The notes: generated from the letters alone by a model not told the origin. 64,000 nucleotides of DNA from Pterois miles (GCA_947000775.1 CAMQGK010000341.1:9636501-9700500); one strand, 5' to 3'. Counted from the stretch's first letter, positions 1-13,478 are shown. Translations and numbers: made by a program.

Positions 1-3000
1 CTGAAGCCATCTGTCCTGATATCAGACCCTGCGAGAGAATGACAAAACACAGCTAACTGCAGCTCTTAAGTCAATGGAAACAAAAAGGCTGCATGTCACT
101 ATATGTTAGAGTTTGACACTCACGGTGAGAGACAACGTTGTTCAAAATTTGAACCAGTTCAAAGACTGATACCTCCATGTCCTGTTTGAAAAACGCATAT
201 TAGAACTTGCTTTTCTCTGCAATCAAGGTGTAGATTTAATTTGCTGTCAGTTGTCATGTTACCAGTCTACCTACATTGCCAGCAATCTGCTTGAAGAGGT
301 GCTTGAAATGAGGATCTACATCACTCTCTGATATCTCCTCCTGTCAGAGGGAGACACTAAGTCCATGTCACTGATGACAAATAGAGGCACTGACTCTTCC
401 AAGCAATAAGCATTTAAAATTTAATGTGAACCTTCAATCTCAGTACTAAGGTAGAAAGAAAAGTATTGCTTAAAAAATGCCTATTGCCTAAATGCCTATT
501 TCATAATGCATGCAAGAGCAGCTTATTATTCTTACCTCCTCTATTTGAGCATCAATGTTGTCCTCCAGTGGACTGAAAAATAGAAATGCACAGCTTGAGC
601 ACACTCTGTTGGCATGCAAGAAAACATTTACAGTATGTTTTGACTGTGAAAGACTCCTCTTTAACCAAAGGAAGAGCTGGTATCTGAGCTTTGTCCACTA
701 GATGGCTGTCTAAGCCAGAGCTCTGAGCTCTACATTAACCTGCAGACAGTCTGTATGTTAATGTGGCACAGATACCTGGTTGCAGCCTGTTTCTCTGAGA
801 ACACCCTGAGAATGAAGCTGCCGTTCTTGTGAGGGTCAAAGGTCGAAGGAATTATGGCATATTCTCCTGGAGGGAGTTTGAAGCGGTCGCACACTTCCCG
901 TGTGTTGATGAAGGTGCTGCTCATGGCCACAGCTCTCTGTCGCAGCAGGACATCCGGACCCAGGTGAACATTGCTGCAGCCTTTGTACTGAAGATTATCA
1001 GGAGAAAAAAAGGCTTTTATTACTGGAATACCAAAACAGCTACCAAGGAACTGGATTGCTGGCATGTAACAGCACAAATACAGACCTGATCTGGGACCTG
1101 TCAAAAGGAAACAGAAGAGGTATTTTAGAGAATTGTTTTTAAGAATAGTACAGATTTCATATGAGATGTCAAAATTATTCTGGGACACCTTATAAATGGC
1201 ATAGCCAATGGTCTCAAGTTTGCGTTGAAGCCTCTTCTTCTGCCGTCCATCCTTTTGCATCAGCCCCACCAGAAAGGTGCACCCATCCTCCCCATCTAGG
1301 GGATCATCATCCACATCCTCCAGACGCACCACGAACTGAGGGTTGGACGAGAACGTGGCTGCAACACACAGAAGTGTAATCTTTTATATGAAGGAGTTTT
1401 CTCTAATTGAAGGGCACCTTAGATGGCACTTTATCAGGTTTTCTCCATTTAAGGGCATCATAGGTGGAACTTTGTGATGTTTTCTCCATTTAGGGCAACC
1501 TAGAGGACACTGCATGATATTCTGTTTACCATAGGGGCATCAAAAAGGGCACTTTTGCTGTTTTGTTTTTGTTTGGTTTTTTTTTAAACGGGGGCGCCAA
1601 GGGGGACGATCACCCTGCCCTGCCCCCTTCCTGAGTACACTTGTGGTTTCTCTGTTACCTGGGTTATTGCGGCAGCCGCCAGCAGTGGAGCCCACCCTCC
1701 ACATCCCTTCAAACTGGTAGTGGTTCCAGTGGCCCACATCATCACTCAGGAGCGTGTCCGGGGTCAAGTTACAGATCTCGAGCTTGGAGAACTGCCTCAT
1801 GAAGTCTGAGTAAGACATCCTGAGGAGAGGAACACATTTCTCAACAAAGAATGCATTTATTGTCATGTGAATGAAAGGCTAAAGATTATGGATTTACCAG
1901 AACTCTCCATCGTCAGCCACATGATTCAGTTTTGATTTGTCATCTTCACTGACACGGTTCCATTCATTGGATCTAATTGTGATTTAAAAAAAAAAAGTTT
2001 TAGGAAAATCTAGGAAATATCCAATGATGGTTAATGGATCTAGAAGGCAATTATTTACCCATCACTCCAAGGCCCAGTCCACTCCACCTGACCCCACGGG
2101 TTCCTGACACGGACCAGCTGAACCAGCCTGCCTCGAAACTGAACCTGGGAGAGAGAGCAGTGAGCAATATAATTTGCATGTAGTCAAAAAACTTAAAGCT
2201 TATTGTTGACATGTTTAGATAAATGATATACCTCCTCTGCACCCGTGACTGAGTATGCATGGCCCTTGACAAGTTTGAGAGCTGTGACAGCCTCAGTCTC
2301 ATAGGCATTGGTGATCTGAAAACACCAAGAGAACACTTTAGTCTGATGACGTCAGTACGTCAGTACAGTGTCTGATTGCAGGTCAGCATGCAAATCAGTA
2401 TGAAAATCAGACCTACATCAATAGAGCAACCCAGCAGTGAACCCAGTTTCAAGGCCTTCTGCATGATTCGGAAAAGGTTCGGTGGAGCTTTGTCTAAGGT
2501 GTACACTTCTGCAATCCCTCCTGTGAAATCCTCAAAACCCTCGATGGTGTTTCCTCCCGACAGGGCCTCATAGCAGCCATGCACCCTGTCAGACACAGAG
2601 GGACATTATAGTAGTTTTTCACAGCATTTCCCTTTTGTTGAAGCAAAAGATATAAGAGGAACGATCCGCACTTGGCGTATGCCTTCTCCAGCAACGCACT
2701 CCAAAACTCTGAGCCCTCTGCCGAGTGAACAAACAGCAACTTTCCATCTTTGGTGGGCAAACGGTCGTCGACCACCACGTCCATCCACTCACCAAACAGC
2801 CAGAACTGAGAAGAAGATATTCCCATTAGTAAACTTGAATACTTTTATGTCTTATGAGAAAGACAAATGTGTGATCCTTGAATAATATGTCCTGTGAACA
2901 TCATGAAACACTGCGACAATATTCAGTGTATTAGCCACTCAGGTCTTCTTTATGTGCTGCATGTCTTTGCATTTACATGACAACTTTTAACTGATAGTGG

Positions 3001-4958
3001 TGCTGAAGGGACTGTTGGAATTTTGGTTGCAGGCACAAGATAATTTCTTTCACATAATGGTGAAGTGTTGATCATTTTGACTGATGCTGAATCATTGATG
3101 AATCATTGTTTTGGTTCCCACATGTGTACTGGAGTATCTTGGATTGCCCTATACCAGCAGTGTGCAAGTTAATTAACAATTCAGTAAGTTAATAACAGTA
3201 AGTAAGTCATCATTCTGTGGTCGGACATGGCAGGAAAAAAGAGAAAACAGGCCTCTGGAAGGTTAGAGTTATTGGTCAGATGAGAAAGGTGTTTATCTGA
3301 CCTGGAAGTGAAATATCCCAGCATAACCTTCGGTGAAACTCTGTCCATGAGGCACCACACGAGCCAGGATCCGCTGGTCTAGGGTCAGAGAGGCTATTGC
3401 AGCCAGAAGCCAGCAGTCACCTACACAGTTTGAACAGAGACATATTATGAGATTGGGCAATATGTGGCTTTCACCGCAGTGCAGCAGTGCTGTAAACAGC
3501 ATGTGCCAACAAACCACCTCAGTGATCATTCCTAATGAGTGGAGGATTCAGACCAGGAATGTTTCATCCATTCATCCACCCATCCATCATCCTTACCCAG
3601 ACTTCCCTGGCAAATGTCGGTCCTTGTGGCACCATCATCAATGAACTTTGGGTTGGAGCACAGCTCCTATAAAGAGGACCAAGCATTCACAAAAAGTTGA
3701 ACATTTCCAGATGAACATTTGACAGTTTTGAGAAACCTTTCCTTGGATTCTCCAGTATTACACTATACTGAGGTAGAGGGAGGAAATGCCATTTTGATCT
3801 GATGAATGTGTTAAAAGTAAAAATACACCCATGAAAATAATTCACACACAGTAGTAGTAGTAGTAGTAGTGCAGTAGAACTGCTACACACTTTACATATC
3901 ATGATACAGGGGTAACGATTCAATATATTGTGATATGCTGTGATACTTTAACTGGGGCGTTTGTGATACTTTAAATGGGGCGGCAGTAGCTCAGTCTGTA
4001 GGGAGTTGGCTTGGGAACCGGAGGGTCACCGGTTCAAGTCCCGACATGGACCAAAAACTGAGTGTGAACTGGTAGCTGGAGAGGTGCCAGTTTACCTCTG
4101 GGGCACTGCCGAGGTGCCCCTGAGCAAGGCACCAAACCCCCAACTGCTCGGGGCGCTTGTCTGGAGCAGCCCCATCACTCTGACATCTCTCCATTACTGC
4201 ATGTGTGTGTGTGTTTGTGTGCATGTACCATGTATAAGTTAAACAGAGTGTAAATTGAATTTCCCCACTGTGGGACTAATAAAGGTTGATCTTCTTCTTC
4301 TTCTTCTTCTTCTTTAAGTAAGGCAATGTTTGCCAATTTTTTAAACCTAATTTTAGGAAAACGGTCAGAGGATAAAGAACGTGCCACCATATGCATAAAA
4401 TCAGACCAGTGGGATCGTGCATCAAACATCATAGCATTACTTTGAGAGGGCACATACAAATATTGAAATATGTAATTAATCTTTGCATAAAAACTATTCA
4501 TTAAAAATTTATAGTGTTTCTGAGGATCAGTATCGTTTTGTGTTGTGATATTCAATATTTTCAATATTTTCTTACACCCTTAATTATTACTATAGTGAAT
4601 GGAGTATTTAGTAAAAAGATACAATACTCCCTACTGTCTGGATCATCAACCACAGTACAATATTACAGTGCAAACAGTGTTTGCTTTCATCGTTGTGTGT
4701 CTCCTCTCATTGGCTTCTTACCGCTGGCCTTTTCCAGACAACGCCCCTGGTTTTGGATGAGTATGGGCCCAGCTCATTGTAGCCCAGGGATTTGCGCTCA
4801 GCTGGGAAGCAGTTGTCCTCAAACAGGCGTCCACGCTCCAGACACTGCTGGCGCAGAGTCTCATAATCCTGTTGGGAGAACTTCACTGCTTTCTGGTTAG
4901 TGCCAATGCCTTGTTCCCTGTCCTGCTGATGGGCCAGTCGGTCTGCTGTGGATGTCAT
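1..4958 (-). CDS. Conventional calpain catalytic subunit, CAPN2/CAPN8-like (3' part outside window)
   Basis: Calcium-activated cytosolic cysteine protease. Sixteen exons join in phase: 4722-4958, 3597-3666, 3302-3420, 2672-2805, 2417-2585, 2232-2315, 2059-2144, 1898-1972, 1659-1819, 1189-1358, 1086-1097, 776-987, 536-572, 275-340, 124-181 and 1-28 (cut by the edge), giving about 572 of an expected ~700 residues. The catalytic triad is intact: Cys105 in GDCWLLAA, His262 in KGHAYSVTG and Asn286 in RNPWGQVEWTG, the same numbering as CAPN2. The C2-like domain follows (LPPGEYAIIPSTF), then the first EF-hand region. Exon 11 is a 12-bp microexon encoding VPDQ. The start MTSTADRL lies in the first coding exon; the 5' UTR end is not fixed. 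The N-terminus (LGYNELGPYSSKTRG) favours CAPN2/CAPN8 over CAPN1. It lies head to head with the calpain at 13479. Exon joins are read from the sequence; the CAPN2-versus-CAPN8 assignment is inference. Confidence 0.93.
3851..3870. repeat. (GTA)n microsatellite
   Basis: About seven tandem GTA units in the first coding intron of the minus-strand calpain. Confidence 0.8.
3977..4313 (+). mobile_element. tRNA-derived SINE, near full length
   Basis: The head begins GGGGCGGCAGTAGCTCAG and carries a good Pol III box A (TAGCTCAGTCTGTAGGG) and box B (GGTTCAAGTCC) about 35 bp apart. An unrelated body follows, then a 3' tail with CTGTGGGACTAATAAAGG and a (CTT)n run at 4291-4313. The short flanks CTTTAAAT and CTTTAAGT may be an imperfect target duplication. 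It lies in the intron between exons 1 and 2 of the minus-strand calpain, antisense to it. Related copies are at 44011 (plus) and 57985 (minus, head only). Confidence 0.85.
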
Positions 4959-5210
4959 CGTCACCTTTTGTGTATATGTACACTCCCTGGATGGTGATTT
5001 CCCTCTTTGGGACCTGAGTTGACTTGTGAGCTGACCTTCCAATCCAGATGTATCTTTGTCCAAGCCTCCTTTATAGCTGCCAGGTGAGGGGAGGACTGGG
5101 TGGGATCGCAGACAGGGATGGGCCTCCGATGCACAGGTGAGGTGTGCAAAACCGACAGCAACCCTAAGCAAATCTGCAATAAGATGGCTGTGGCCACAGC
5201 CGAAATACAA

Positions 5211-8200
5211 ACAGGGACACGCCTAAAGCACCACTCTCATTGCCTCATTTTGATTTTGTGTGTGTGTGTGTGTGGTGGACAATGTATTATCTCCCACTTC
5301 CTGAAATCAAAAACAGAGGAAACAAACTCTCATCTTGATTTAAATTAGTCTGAAATGTAAAAATTAGATCATTGAAGTGCTCCAAAAATAAAACAAAAAG
5401 GTTGAGGTGTTATTTGAAGGGATTAGATGTCGTGCATACAGCTGAGAGTTGTGAAACAGAAGCATAAACGCTTGAAATGAAGCAAGTGTTAAGATTGAGC
5501 AAGAATAATACAGGGATGTAAATGACATTGCAAGACTGAACTTGGGGGAACAAGATCCTGTCTGAGCATATATATTATGCTCTTATATCGTCTTACAGTA
5601 TATCCTTATTCTGTACTTACATCCTCTATGCTCAGTACAGCAAAGCTAATCCTTAGTCAAACAGTTCATGGTCAGTGATCAGTAGGTTTCCACTGCTGTT
5701 TCAGCTGTTAAAACACTTTGCTTTTTAAAAAGATGATTCATGCGTATATGCCTCAGAAGTACTGCATAATAAGGATATGCATAAAAGATAGTAAATCCAC
5801 CCTTGTTTAGATTACCTAAGAACAGAAAACAGGGAGGACAGTTACTATAGTTGTTGCTTATACAAGACAAAAGAGCTTCTGATCCAGTGTGGAGGTAAAT
5901 GTGATAAGCTACACATGTAGTGTGTGTTACTGCTCAAAGTAAAGAAACAGTCCATCTCAACATTACTAAAAGCATTCTGCAGAAAACTTCTATGATATTA
6001 TCTGATCTTATCTGATCTTTTTTCCTTGATTTCAGAGCTGAGATGCTCCTGTACCACACACAAGCCTGATTTCTTCCTTTCATTTAAGTGTCAGCCTTCC
6101 ACACCCAGTGAACATATGGCGTATCCTCCTTAGATAACAATCCTGAGGTTATCCACGCTGCCTCCAAAGCTCGCTGGCTTTACTATTGTGGGAAGCTGGA
6201 AGAAGGGTGGGTCATAAACCACTGAACGTTGTGTGTACATAGTCATGTTTGTGAACACTGACATGACAAATGAATGCCAATATTAACCAGACCCCTCCTC
6301 CTTTCATGAGACACACCAAAAGGACATCAGTTTATCATTTTATAGGTACAAATGCAGTTAAACTGTAGGCATGTAGGCCAAGCAGAAAAAACCCTCCTCT
6401 TGTTGATTGTATTAGATAATGATCTTTTGTTTCAGTCACACTGAACAATGACTGCTAGTAGTCAGTGATTGATGAGCATTAAAAACATCTCTAATGAAAG
6501 CATATAATGAGTTCTTATCATGAGTTATGTCTCTTCATATGTTAGTAACTGCTTCACAATGGCCATAATGTAATTGATAGAGTACATTATTACTGGGCTT
6601 ATGTGGCATTACAAATGATTAATTATGCATGTACTGTTGTTGTTACCAAACATCTAACAGACATCATCCATTGTCATTATTAAGCAAAAGATACTGTTAG
6701 CCTGAATGCAACATTGATTTCTACATTTGTAAGCCTTCCTATTCAAGATAAGCTAAATATGCAGCAAGGTTGGACATGTTAGTAGCATCACTGCATGGTT
6801 AGCAAAGAGTTGCTTGTTTACTAGGCAGACACTCAGATGCAGAGCAACATTAGCATTTATTTTACTTTTTACTGCCAACCTGGTGAAAGTAAGTCCTATA
6901 TTCACTCTCCTTTTAGCTCTTGCTCTCCACCAGATTCGATGGGAAATTTCTGGCATTTAAGCTGTTAAATGCTCGACAGTGTTCACCAGCAATAACTTTC
7001 GTTCTGCAGTTTGATGCTGCTTTTTCAATGGAAACACCTGCCTGTGGTCTATTAACACTAATGAGAGCAGTGAGAGTGAACCAAAACATTAAAGTAGCTG
7101 GTCGTAAAACCAAAACCATGACCTGTAGATGAATGATAATTGTCTGTTAGTTTGACACTATTAGTGACCCCTTTCACATTCTACATTGTTATTACTTCCA
7201 AATATTGATCAGAGCCCCTGGATTTAAAGCACCTGGAAACTTGGCTCCAAATCTGAAAAATTTCTTCTGCAACATTAAATATTAATTATTAAGCGATATT
7301 ATTAAGCAAGCTGATGCACAGATGGATGACACAGCTGATTTACACCTTTCAAACCTTCAGACCACCAGTACAAATGTACAAAGGTGATTTAAAAAATAAG
7401 TTTTTTGTAGGACTAACACGACAAAAACTGTTTGACTTATTTAGAGTTATTCTGTACGATTTACTAGACAGTTACACCAGAACAAGGAGGAGAATACTAT
7501 GCTAATATTGATTTTATTTTCCCCCCGGTAGTGAGTCACATTATTTATTTATTTAGAGTCACTTTCTGATTCAGTCAACAAGATGCTCTCTTAAACCTTT
7601 CAACATAAAGCATATTTTAAATTACCATTCATGTTTGAATATAGCATGAATGAATCGACACAAACTCCTGACTGCATTATAACCAAACAAAGGATGATAA
7701 CACCTGCAGCCTCTCCTCGGGTGACCTCTGACCTTTACTACACATTATAATGTTAAAAAGAACAGTAAAATGTTTAAAGTTCTCATCAGAAGTTTGATAT
7801 GGATAACAGATCAATACTTAATAATATATCTAATAATATAGTGTCTTTAGCACAAAGCACACGTCTTGGTGAGCTATCCTTATGTGACGATCCCCTTACT
7901 ATTAATGGGGTTTTTCTGTCTGATAGAAAGTGTGCACACAACACTTCTATTAGAAATCATCTTGAACATATTACTACTCCCATATGTAAATATAGGTGGT
8001 TGTACATACATATATAAACAATACAATATACTATATACTTTATACAATAAAAACTATTTAAGATTGTACACAGGTACTACTCTGCTAAAAGTAATATTTG
8101 TAAGTAAGTTAAGTAAGTTTTTCACAACTGTTTACCATAGATACAATTTTTGTAACTGTGAATGAGTAAACTATTGAACATGTGTTTTCATGCTACTTCT

Positions 8201-8987
8201 TTATTCATTTTGAAAAAGATATCAAAAATGCCATTTTTTGGCAGATGAAATTTACATAATTAATTAATTTGATTAATATCTTAGCAAATGTATAATATTT
8301 GACAAGTGAAAACTGTAAACTATTATATTATTTAGACATTTCAAAACGTATTCCAAATGTTTAACAAACCACAATTATTTATTTTTTATTATCTTATTTT
8401 TACTAAATGCTTCCTTTCCATACATTTTATTTGTTGTATAATCTATTCTTGTGTTTTTTTAAAACTGTGAAATATAATTGTAATGAAAAATCTGAACATG
8501 TTTATATAAATACTGTATTGAACTGAAGCCTGAAGGGGAAATTATTGAACATGTGTATGTGAATTATTTTCATGCTACTTCTTTTTGGTTTCATTTACAG
8601 AACTTCTCAAAACATTTTCAAAAAGAAATCATACTAACATTTTACATTTTACTAATTTTTAACGATCCCAGTTTTTTGGCAGATTAATTAATTAATTAAT
8701 TTAGATTAATCTGATTAACATTTTTGCAGAAATATAATTACATCATATCCTATAATCCTATAGTCATAAAATGACATGGCTTAAAAGAATACCCTCCTTC
8801 TATACTTAAAGATACTATATAAATATACAGATTTTATAACTTAAAACTCAAAACGCTAAATTGGCAAAAACTATTAGATTATTTACATTTATTCCAGTTG
8901 TTTAACTGGGACCATGAAAAGATTATTACAAAGAAGGAATCATACAGACCTGGGGGATATTGCATCTTTTGTGGAGGAAGAAATCCC
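5211..8987. other. Gene-free stretch between the two calpain genes
   Basis: AT-rich DNA with no ORF resembling a known protein. It holds a (GT)n run at 5258-5274 and, on the right, diverged repeat DNA (separate entries). The 6747-7130 part reads like an old dispersed fish repeat, but I could not define its ends. The minus-strand calpain promoter must lie just right of 4958; no clear core element is visible. Confidence 0.6.
8170..8790. repeat. Diverged direct duplication of AT-rich repeat units
   Basis: Two blocks about 370 bp apart share the same order of motifs: GAACATGTG, TTTTCATGCTACTTCTTT, TTTTTTGGCAGAT, TAATTAATTAATTT, then a GATTAATAT or GATTAACAT segment. A third partial resemblance (TTGTTGTATA followed by ACTGTGAAATATA) is at about 9330-9400, and an antisense relative is at 58250-58410. 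This suggests a dispersed element rather than a local duplication alone. Confidence 0.5.
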
Positions 8988-9316
8988 ATTTTTCTCATAA
9001 AGTTATAACTTTATTCTCATAATATTGTAACTTTTTTTTCTTGTAAAGTTATGACTTTATTTTTGTAATATTACAATTTTTTTTCTTGAAATAGTATGAC
9101 TTTATTCTCATCAAATTTTAAGGTTTCCCCTATAATATCACAACTTTATTCTTGTGAATTTAGGACTTTACTCTCATAATATTATAACTTTTTTCTTGAA
9201 ATAGTATGACTTTACCCTCATTAAATTATTATAATTTACCCAAAATATTATGACTTTAGTCTTATAATATTGTAACTTTTTTCTTGTAAATTTAGGACTT
9301 TATTCTCATTAAATTG
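8988..9316. repeat. Degenerate tandem repeat, ACTTTATTCTCATAATATT type
   Basis: Imperfect repetition of a T-rich unit that alternates GACTTTATTCTCAT with TAATATTGTAACTTTTTTCTTG, at least six times. The units vary in spacing, so this is an old, decayed minisatellite just upstream of the GC-rich island at 9420. Confidence 0.7.
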
Positions 9317-9419
9317 CTTTCCTAAAATTTCGTTTGTTGTATAGTTTACTTTGTTTTTGCATTATTTTTATACTGTGAAATATATTTGTAATGTTTATGT
9401 GTCTACTGTAATACAGGAA

Positions 9420-9667
9420 AAGAAGATTTGCTGCCCAGTCTCTGGAGCGCCTCTAGCGGCAGGGCGTGGTGGTGCAGCCGAGTCCTGGCCCCTCCTCCTG
9501 GAGGGGGCGGGTCCGGACTGGATCTGGATCCTGCAGCAGTGTGTGCAGCGCAGAGGGCTGGACCTGGACCTGCTGCTCTTGGATACCAAACCACTGCCCC
9601 CCTTCCACAGATTTGCTCCATTATCACCACTCGAAGAAGGAGCCGTGAAGTTGCCTTTAAAGCGGCG
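9420..9667 (+). promoter_or_regulatory. GC-rich promoter island and probable non-coding first exon of the plus-strand calpain
   Basis: An abrupt GC-rich block in AT-rich DNA ends in a strong donor (GCGGCG followed by GTGAGTG at 9668). Conventional calpain genes usually have an untranslated or short first exon, and the next plus-strand coding exon is at 13479, so this is the best candidate for the 5' UTR exon. The receiving acceptor may be TTTATAGACAG at about 13431. No TATA box is evident. The open frames across it show no known protein. Confidence 0.45.
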
Positions 9668-12193
9668 GTGAGTGTCGTCGTCTTGTTTATACCGCTGAAT
9701 GTTATTATCGCCACTTTAAGGTTAACGGTGCCTAATGGGGTTTATTTTATTGTAGCCTAGGCCACCGTGCGGTTTGTTTGATTTAATATACTGCACGCTG
9801 CTGTAGCGCTTAGAATAGTCCCATTCAGATTTAATCATGACATCCAGTGTGAAATGTTAAAAGATGTTTTGTTAGGAGCGTTTGAAACAGGCTGCACAGA
9901 GCGCATAAAAAGACAGGCCTGCTTGTACCAGTGAACAGGTGCTGTACACAATCTGAGCCCGCATTACATACCTCACATGCTGTGTCTTTACATATTAACA
10001 GGCCTGTGAGCTCACAAAGCGGCCAACATTATACTGTCTTGTTTTCAGAGTGGGGGTCCCCACTGTGTTTTGACAGAGAGGCTGCTGGTTGTTTTAGGGC
10101 ATTGTTTAGGTTGAAGTCCTATGGATGACATCATTAACACAGGAATGCCTAGATCAGCTTTTCTCTGCCCATTGGGGGTAAAATAGACATATCCTTTTGG
10201 TCATTAACCAGCTGCAGTGTCTCTGTAGCTGTCAGACAGAGCAGGGGGACATTTCTGCAGACTCTAAGGGCATGAGGGGCCTCAGGGTCGGGGAGGGGGC
10301 TGGCCCTCCTGTAAACAATGTCCTTTGAGTAGAATTGCTGCTATCAAAAGCCTATTTTGCACAGCAACACATCCTTTTTTCTCTTACTCATCATAGAAAT
10401 AGGCTAGAGGGAAGACTGCCAAAAGTGCTTTATTTTTTGAGGGAGGTAGAGCAAAGCACAACAATGTTTTTCATGTTCTAGGTCATCTACATATGAAATA
10501 GATTCTTGTATAAAAAGATTTTACTCCCCAATAATGTGTTTACCGATCACAACTACATAACATGTCAATAGAAGAATATTGGACGTCAACTAAACCCCCA
10601 GAAATGAGAGAATGGTTAATTATATGACCGCCTCGTATGAATCCATGTCGACCAGGATAAATGACAGACGTCATGTTAAGGGACCAGTCTGGTGATTTTT
10701 GGAACTATATTACATTGAATACCCTGAAATTTGATTGATACTCTGTCCTGCTCTAAGTCCTATCTTTACTTTATTGAGTTCAAGATAGTACCTTATTTCT
10801 GATAAGGGATTATCACCTGTGTTGTGCCCTCTCTTGCGTGGATCTCCTTTTATGAGATCTCACTCGATATGGCAACTTGTCATGTACCAACCCATTCAAA
10901 ATCTATAAAAAAAAAATTGAATTATAAAAAGAAAAAGATTTTACTGCAAAAAGTGGTTAAACTGCCAGATATTGTGACACACTCCATAAATAAAAGAAAT
11001 GCCAAATAAAGCCAGGGCACCTAAAGTCATGTAATTTCGTGATGCTCTGATTGATCCCAGAGTCGGTGTGATAGTGGGTGGAAGAAACAGAATGTGAATA
11101 TATTGACTCTTTTAGGAAATACGGTAAATGAACAATTACTATAAACCAAAATATCAAATATCAAGGTCTATCATGAATATATGCATTTACTTTTTGGTAG
11201 CTTTGGCTGAGATTGTCCCAGAAACACTGATCATAGTTTGCTGGAATGGTATGGCTGTGCCGAATCCAGCAATAAATCAGGTATCTGTGGCAGGTATGCT
11301 TAGTGGTCGACATGAAGAAATGTATGGTGTGCTACAAGCTCAACTCAGTCGTTTTTTCTCATGGGTTTCCCAGTCCCTCACCAGCTCCATCCCAGTTTTC
11401 TCCTCTTGCTTCACTGTTAACTCATCTCATTAGTATTCCTGTCCAGTGGAGCAGAAAAGTTCGTCCAGTGTCCCAGTTTTCTGTCGCACTGATTCAGAAA
11501 GGGATAGTAACAGCTGTGAATCTAACAGCCGACTTGTTGACTTTTTTAAACTCTCAAAGCTTTTATGTCCCCTCTGGAGATGTGACTGAAAGTTGTGAAA
11601 CTCTCCGGCATATAAAAGCCAGACTGTGCATTCAGGGAGGAGGGAAAGCCCCCCCCCTGGCCTCAATTGAGTGGTAAACACTGAAGTCCATTAGGGCTGT
11701 GCAGGCTCCTGCAGTGCAATCCAAACTATACTATGAAAAGAAAGCACTTTATCTTTCCCAGTGCCAAAAGTTGAGTGAATGACCTTTCCCTCTCTCTGTG
11801 TTTTGTCTTGTTCTCCCTCTCAGCCTGCCTATACAGACAAGGTATCATATTTCTACACCATTGTGTTATTCCTGGGTTTGCTGTGCTTGAAGTGGTCTAA
11901 CATTCGTCAGTAGTCGCTTCTCTTCTGTTCATAACTTCTGTATGTCTGTTATTTCTCCACTGGGTTTAAATTATATCGGCTTCTAACTGCAGTTTCCACA
12001 GCAGCACATTTACTTTGATTTTATGACAGTTATTATTTGTAGGATTTGCCTTTTGCAGGGCTGTGCCAGGACATTAGAAACACTGAGGTCACAAGCCGCA
12101 CCACTCTCTGGAAAGTTTAGCAAAAAGGTCTCTCAATCTTTTTTGATTACTTGGACTCTTAACATTTTATTTATTCAGTTACTGCTCGATTGG

Positions 12194-12990
12194 CAGGGCG
12201 ATATGGCCAAAAATCACAATATAGGTCATTTCATATCTTGAGAACGATATATATCATGATATAGCATGTTTTCTGATAATTCAGTAAATAAATAGCAGGG
12301 CTGCATAATTATGGCATCACCATTATTTTTTTATCAATATTGAGATCACAGTTATTATCACAATTATTCATAGATTTTAGGGACAAAATATTTTTATTTC
12401 AGTATCACATTTAAACAGAGTCCTGCTTTCACCTCTGTGTTGTCTTATTATTAGGAAATTAATTATTTTGTTTTTATTTAAATAATTGTTTTGATTAAAA
12501 AAATCATATTAGTAGTTCTAATTATATATTATAATCTGCTTAGAGCAAGTGTTAGGAAGTTAATTAGGTCATAATTCCCTGTAATATCTATTTTATATTT
12601 TTGTCCTTAAAACAACTGGATTTATTCAAGTTTCTCATCAAAAACTACATTTTACAGGATTATAATGTAACTTGATTAATGCAGTTTTCTGTGAGCAGAG
12701 CCTTTTAAAAGTCAATATGGCAGCCGATCATGTTCCTTTAACTGTGGGAAGCCAAAATCGTTATCAAGAATAATATTCGAATAATTGCGCAGCCCTAATA
12801 AATAGCCTATATGAAATAAGCATAAGTTTTAAATTAAATTATAGAGAGAAAATGAATAAATATAGGCCTAGCTCTATATTGTGACAGAAATGTTATAGAA
12901 AAATATATACAATAGACATTTTTATATCATATAGATATATAGTACATCTATGCTTAATTATATATATATATATTATTTTTTCAACAGGAA
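12194..12990. mobile_element. Older MITE (CAGGGCGATATGGCC type) interrupted by a second MITE
   Basis: The left end, CAGGGCGATATGGCCAAAAA, matches a common fish element that continues with a run of ATATATCATGATATAG. Its expected continuation (TAAATAAATAG, then CCTATATGAAATAAG) is split by the inner element at 12296-12797 and resumes at 12806. The right end is not sharply defined. Confidence 0.5.
12296..12797. mobile_element. hAT-type MITE, 502 bp, with perfect 8-bp target duplication
   Basis: The terminal inverted repeats are CAGGGCTGCATAATTATG on the left and the complement of CGAATAATTGCGCAGCCCTA on the right. Identical 8-bp flanks, ATAAATAG at 12288-12295 and at 12798-12805, are the size expected for hAT transposition. 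There is no internal coding capacity. Confidence 0.85.
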
Positions 12991-13478
12991 GGTCATGAAA
13001 GTCGTCTCCATACTGTCAGGAACAAAATTCTGTGGGAAAATACTGAATCCTTTATTTATTTGTTATTTTGTTGGCCCAAACAATTGAGTCTAAGATTTAT
13101 AAATTGCCTTAAATACCCATCATGTTATTGTTAATTGTAGAATGTAAAATCCCCTCAGGTTACTAAACCTACAAATTCAATAAATTAATAAGTTTCCTCA
13201 ATGGCCTTTGCGTTTTATTGTAATTTTTTCAAGTATTCAGCTTTATGTTAGTTTTAGCATAATGTAGAAAATCAATATGGGGTCTAATTAGTTGAAAGCA
13301 GAAAAAGCTCAATCTTTACTGGCATAAGCATGATCATTATTTTTCCCCACATGCCCCCACACCTGATTGCTGTGCTGTACCCCTTAGACAAGAGTGTGCC
13401 ACTGATTTCGCTTCCTGCTATTTATAGACAGTACGGTGCATACTCACACAGCTCCATATTTTTATCTCATGCACTAGT

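Larger units (their letters stand above)
9668..13478 (+). other. Presumed 5' UTR intron of the plus-strand calpain
   Basis: A 3.8-kb stretch with no recognisable coding exon. It contains a nested pair of MITEs (12194 to about 12990, with an inner element at 12296-12797). The short open frames at 11128-11677 lack family resemblance and look like chance. Confidence 0.45.

Noticed and set aside
3977..4060. Possible tRNA gene with good A and B boxes
   Set aside because: It cannot form a cloverleaf acceptor stem and continues into a SINE body and (CTT)n tail, with two further copies in the window.
9351..9671. Frames of ~100 codons on both strands over the GC-rich island
   Set aside because: GC-rich DNA is poor in stop codons; composition is Leu/Arg/Pro without any family motif, and the donor at 9668 suggests a UTR exon.
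11128..11677. Overlapping plus-strand frames of 101 and 124 codons
   Set aside because: No recognisable motif, low conservation cues, and position in a presumed UTR intron.
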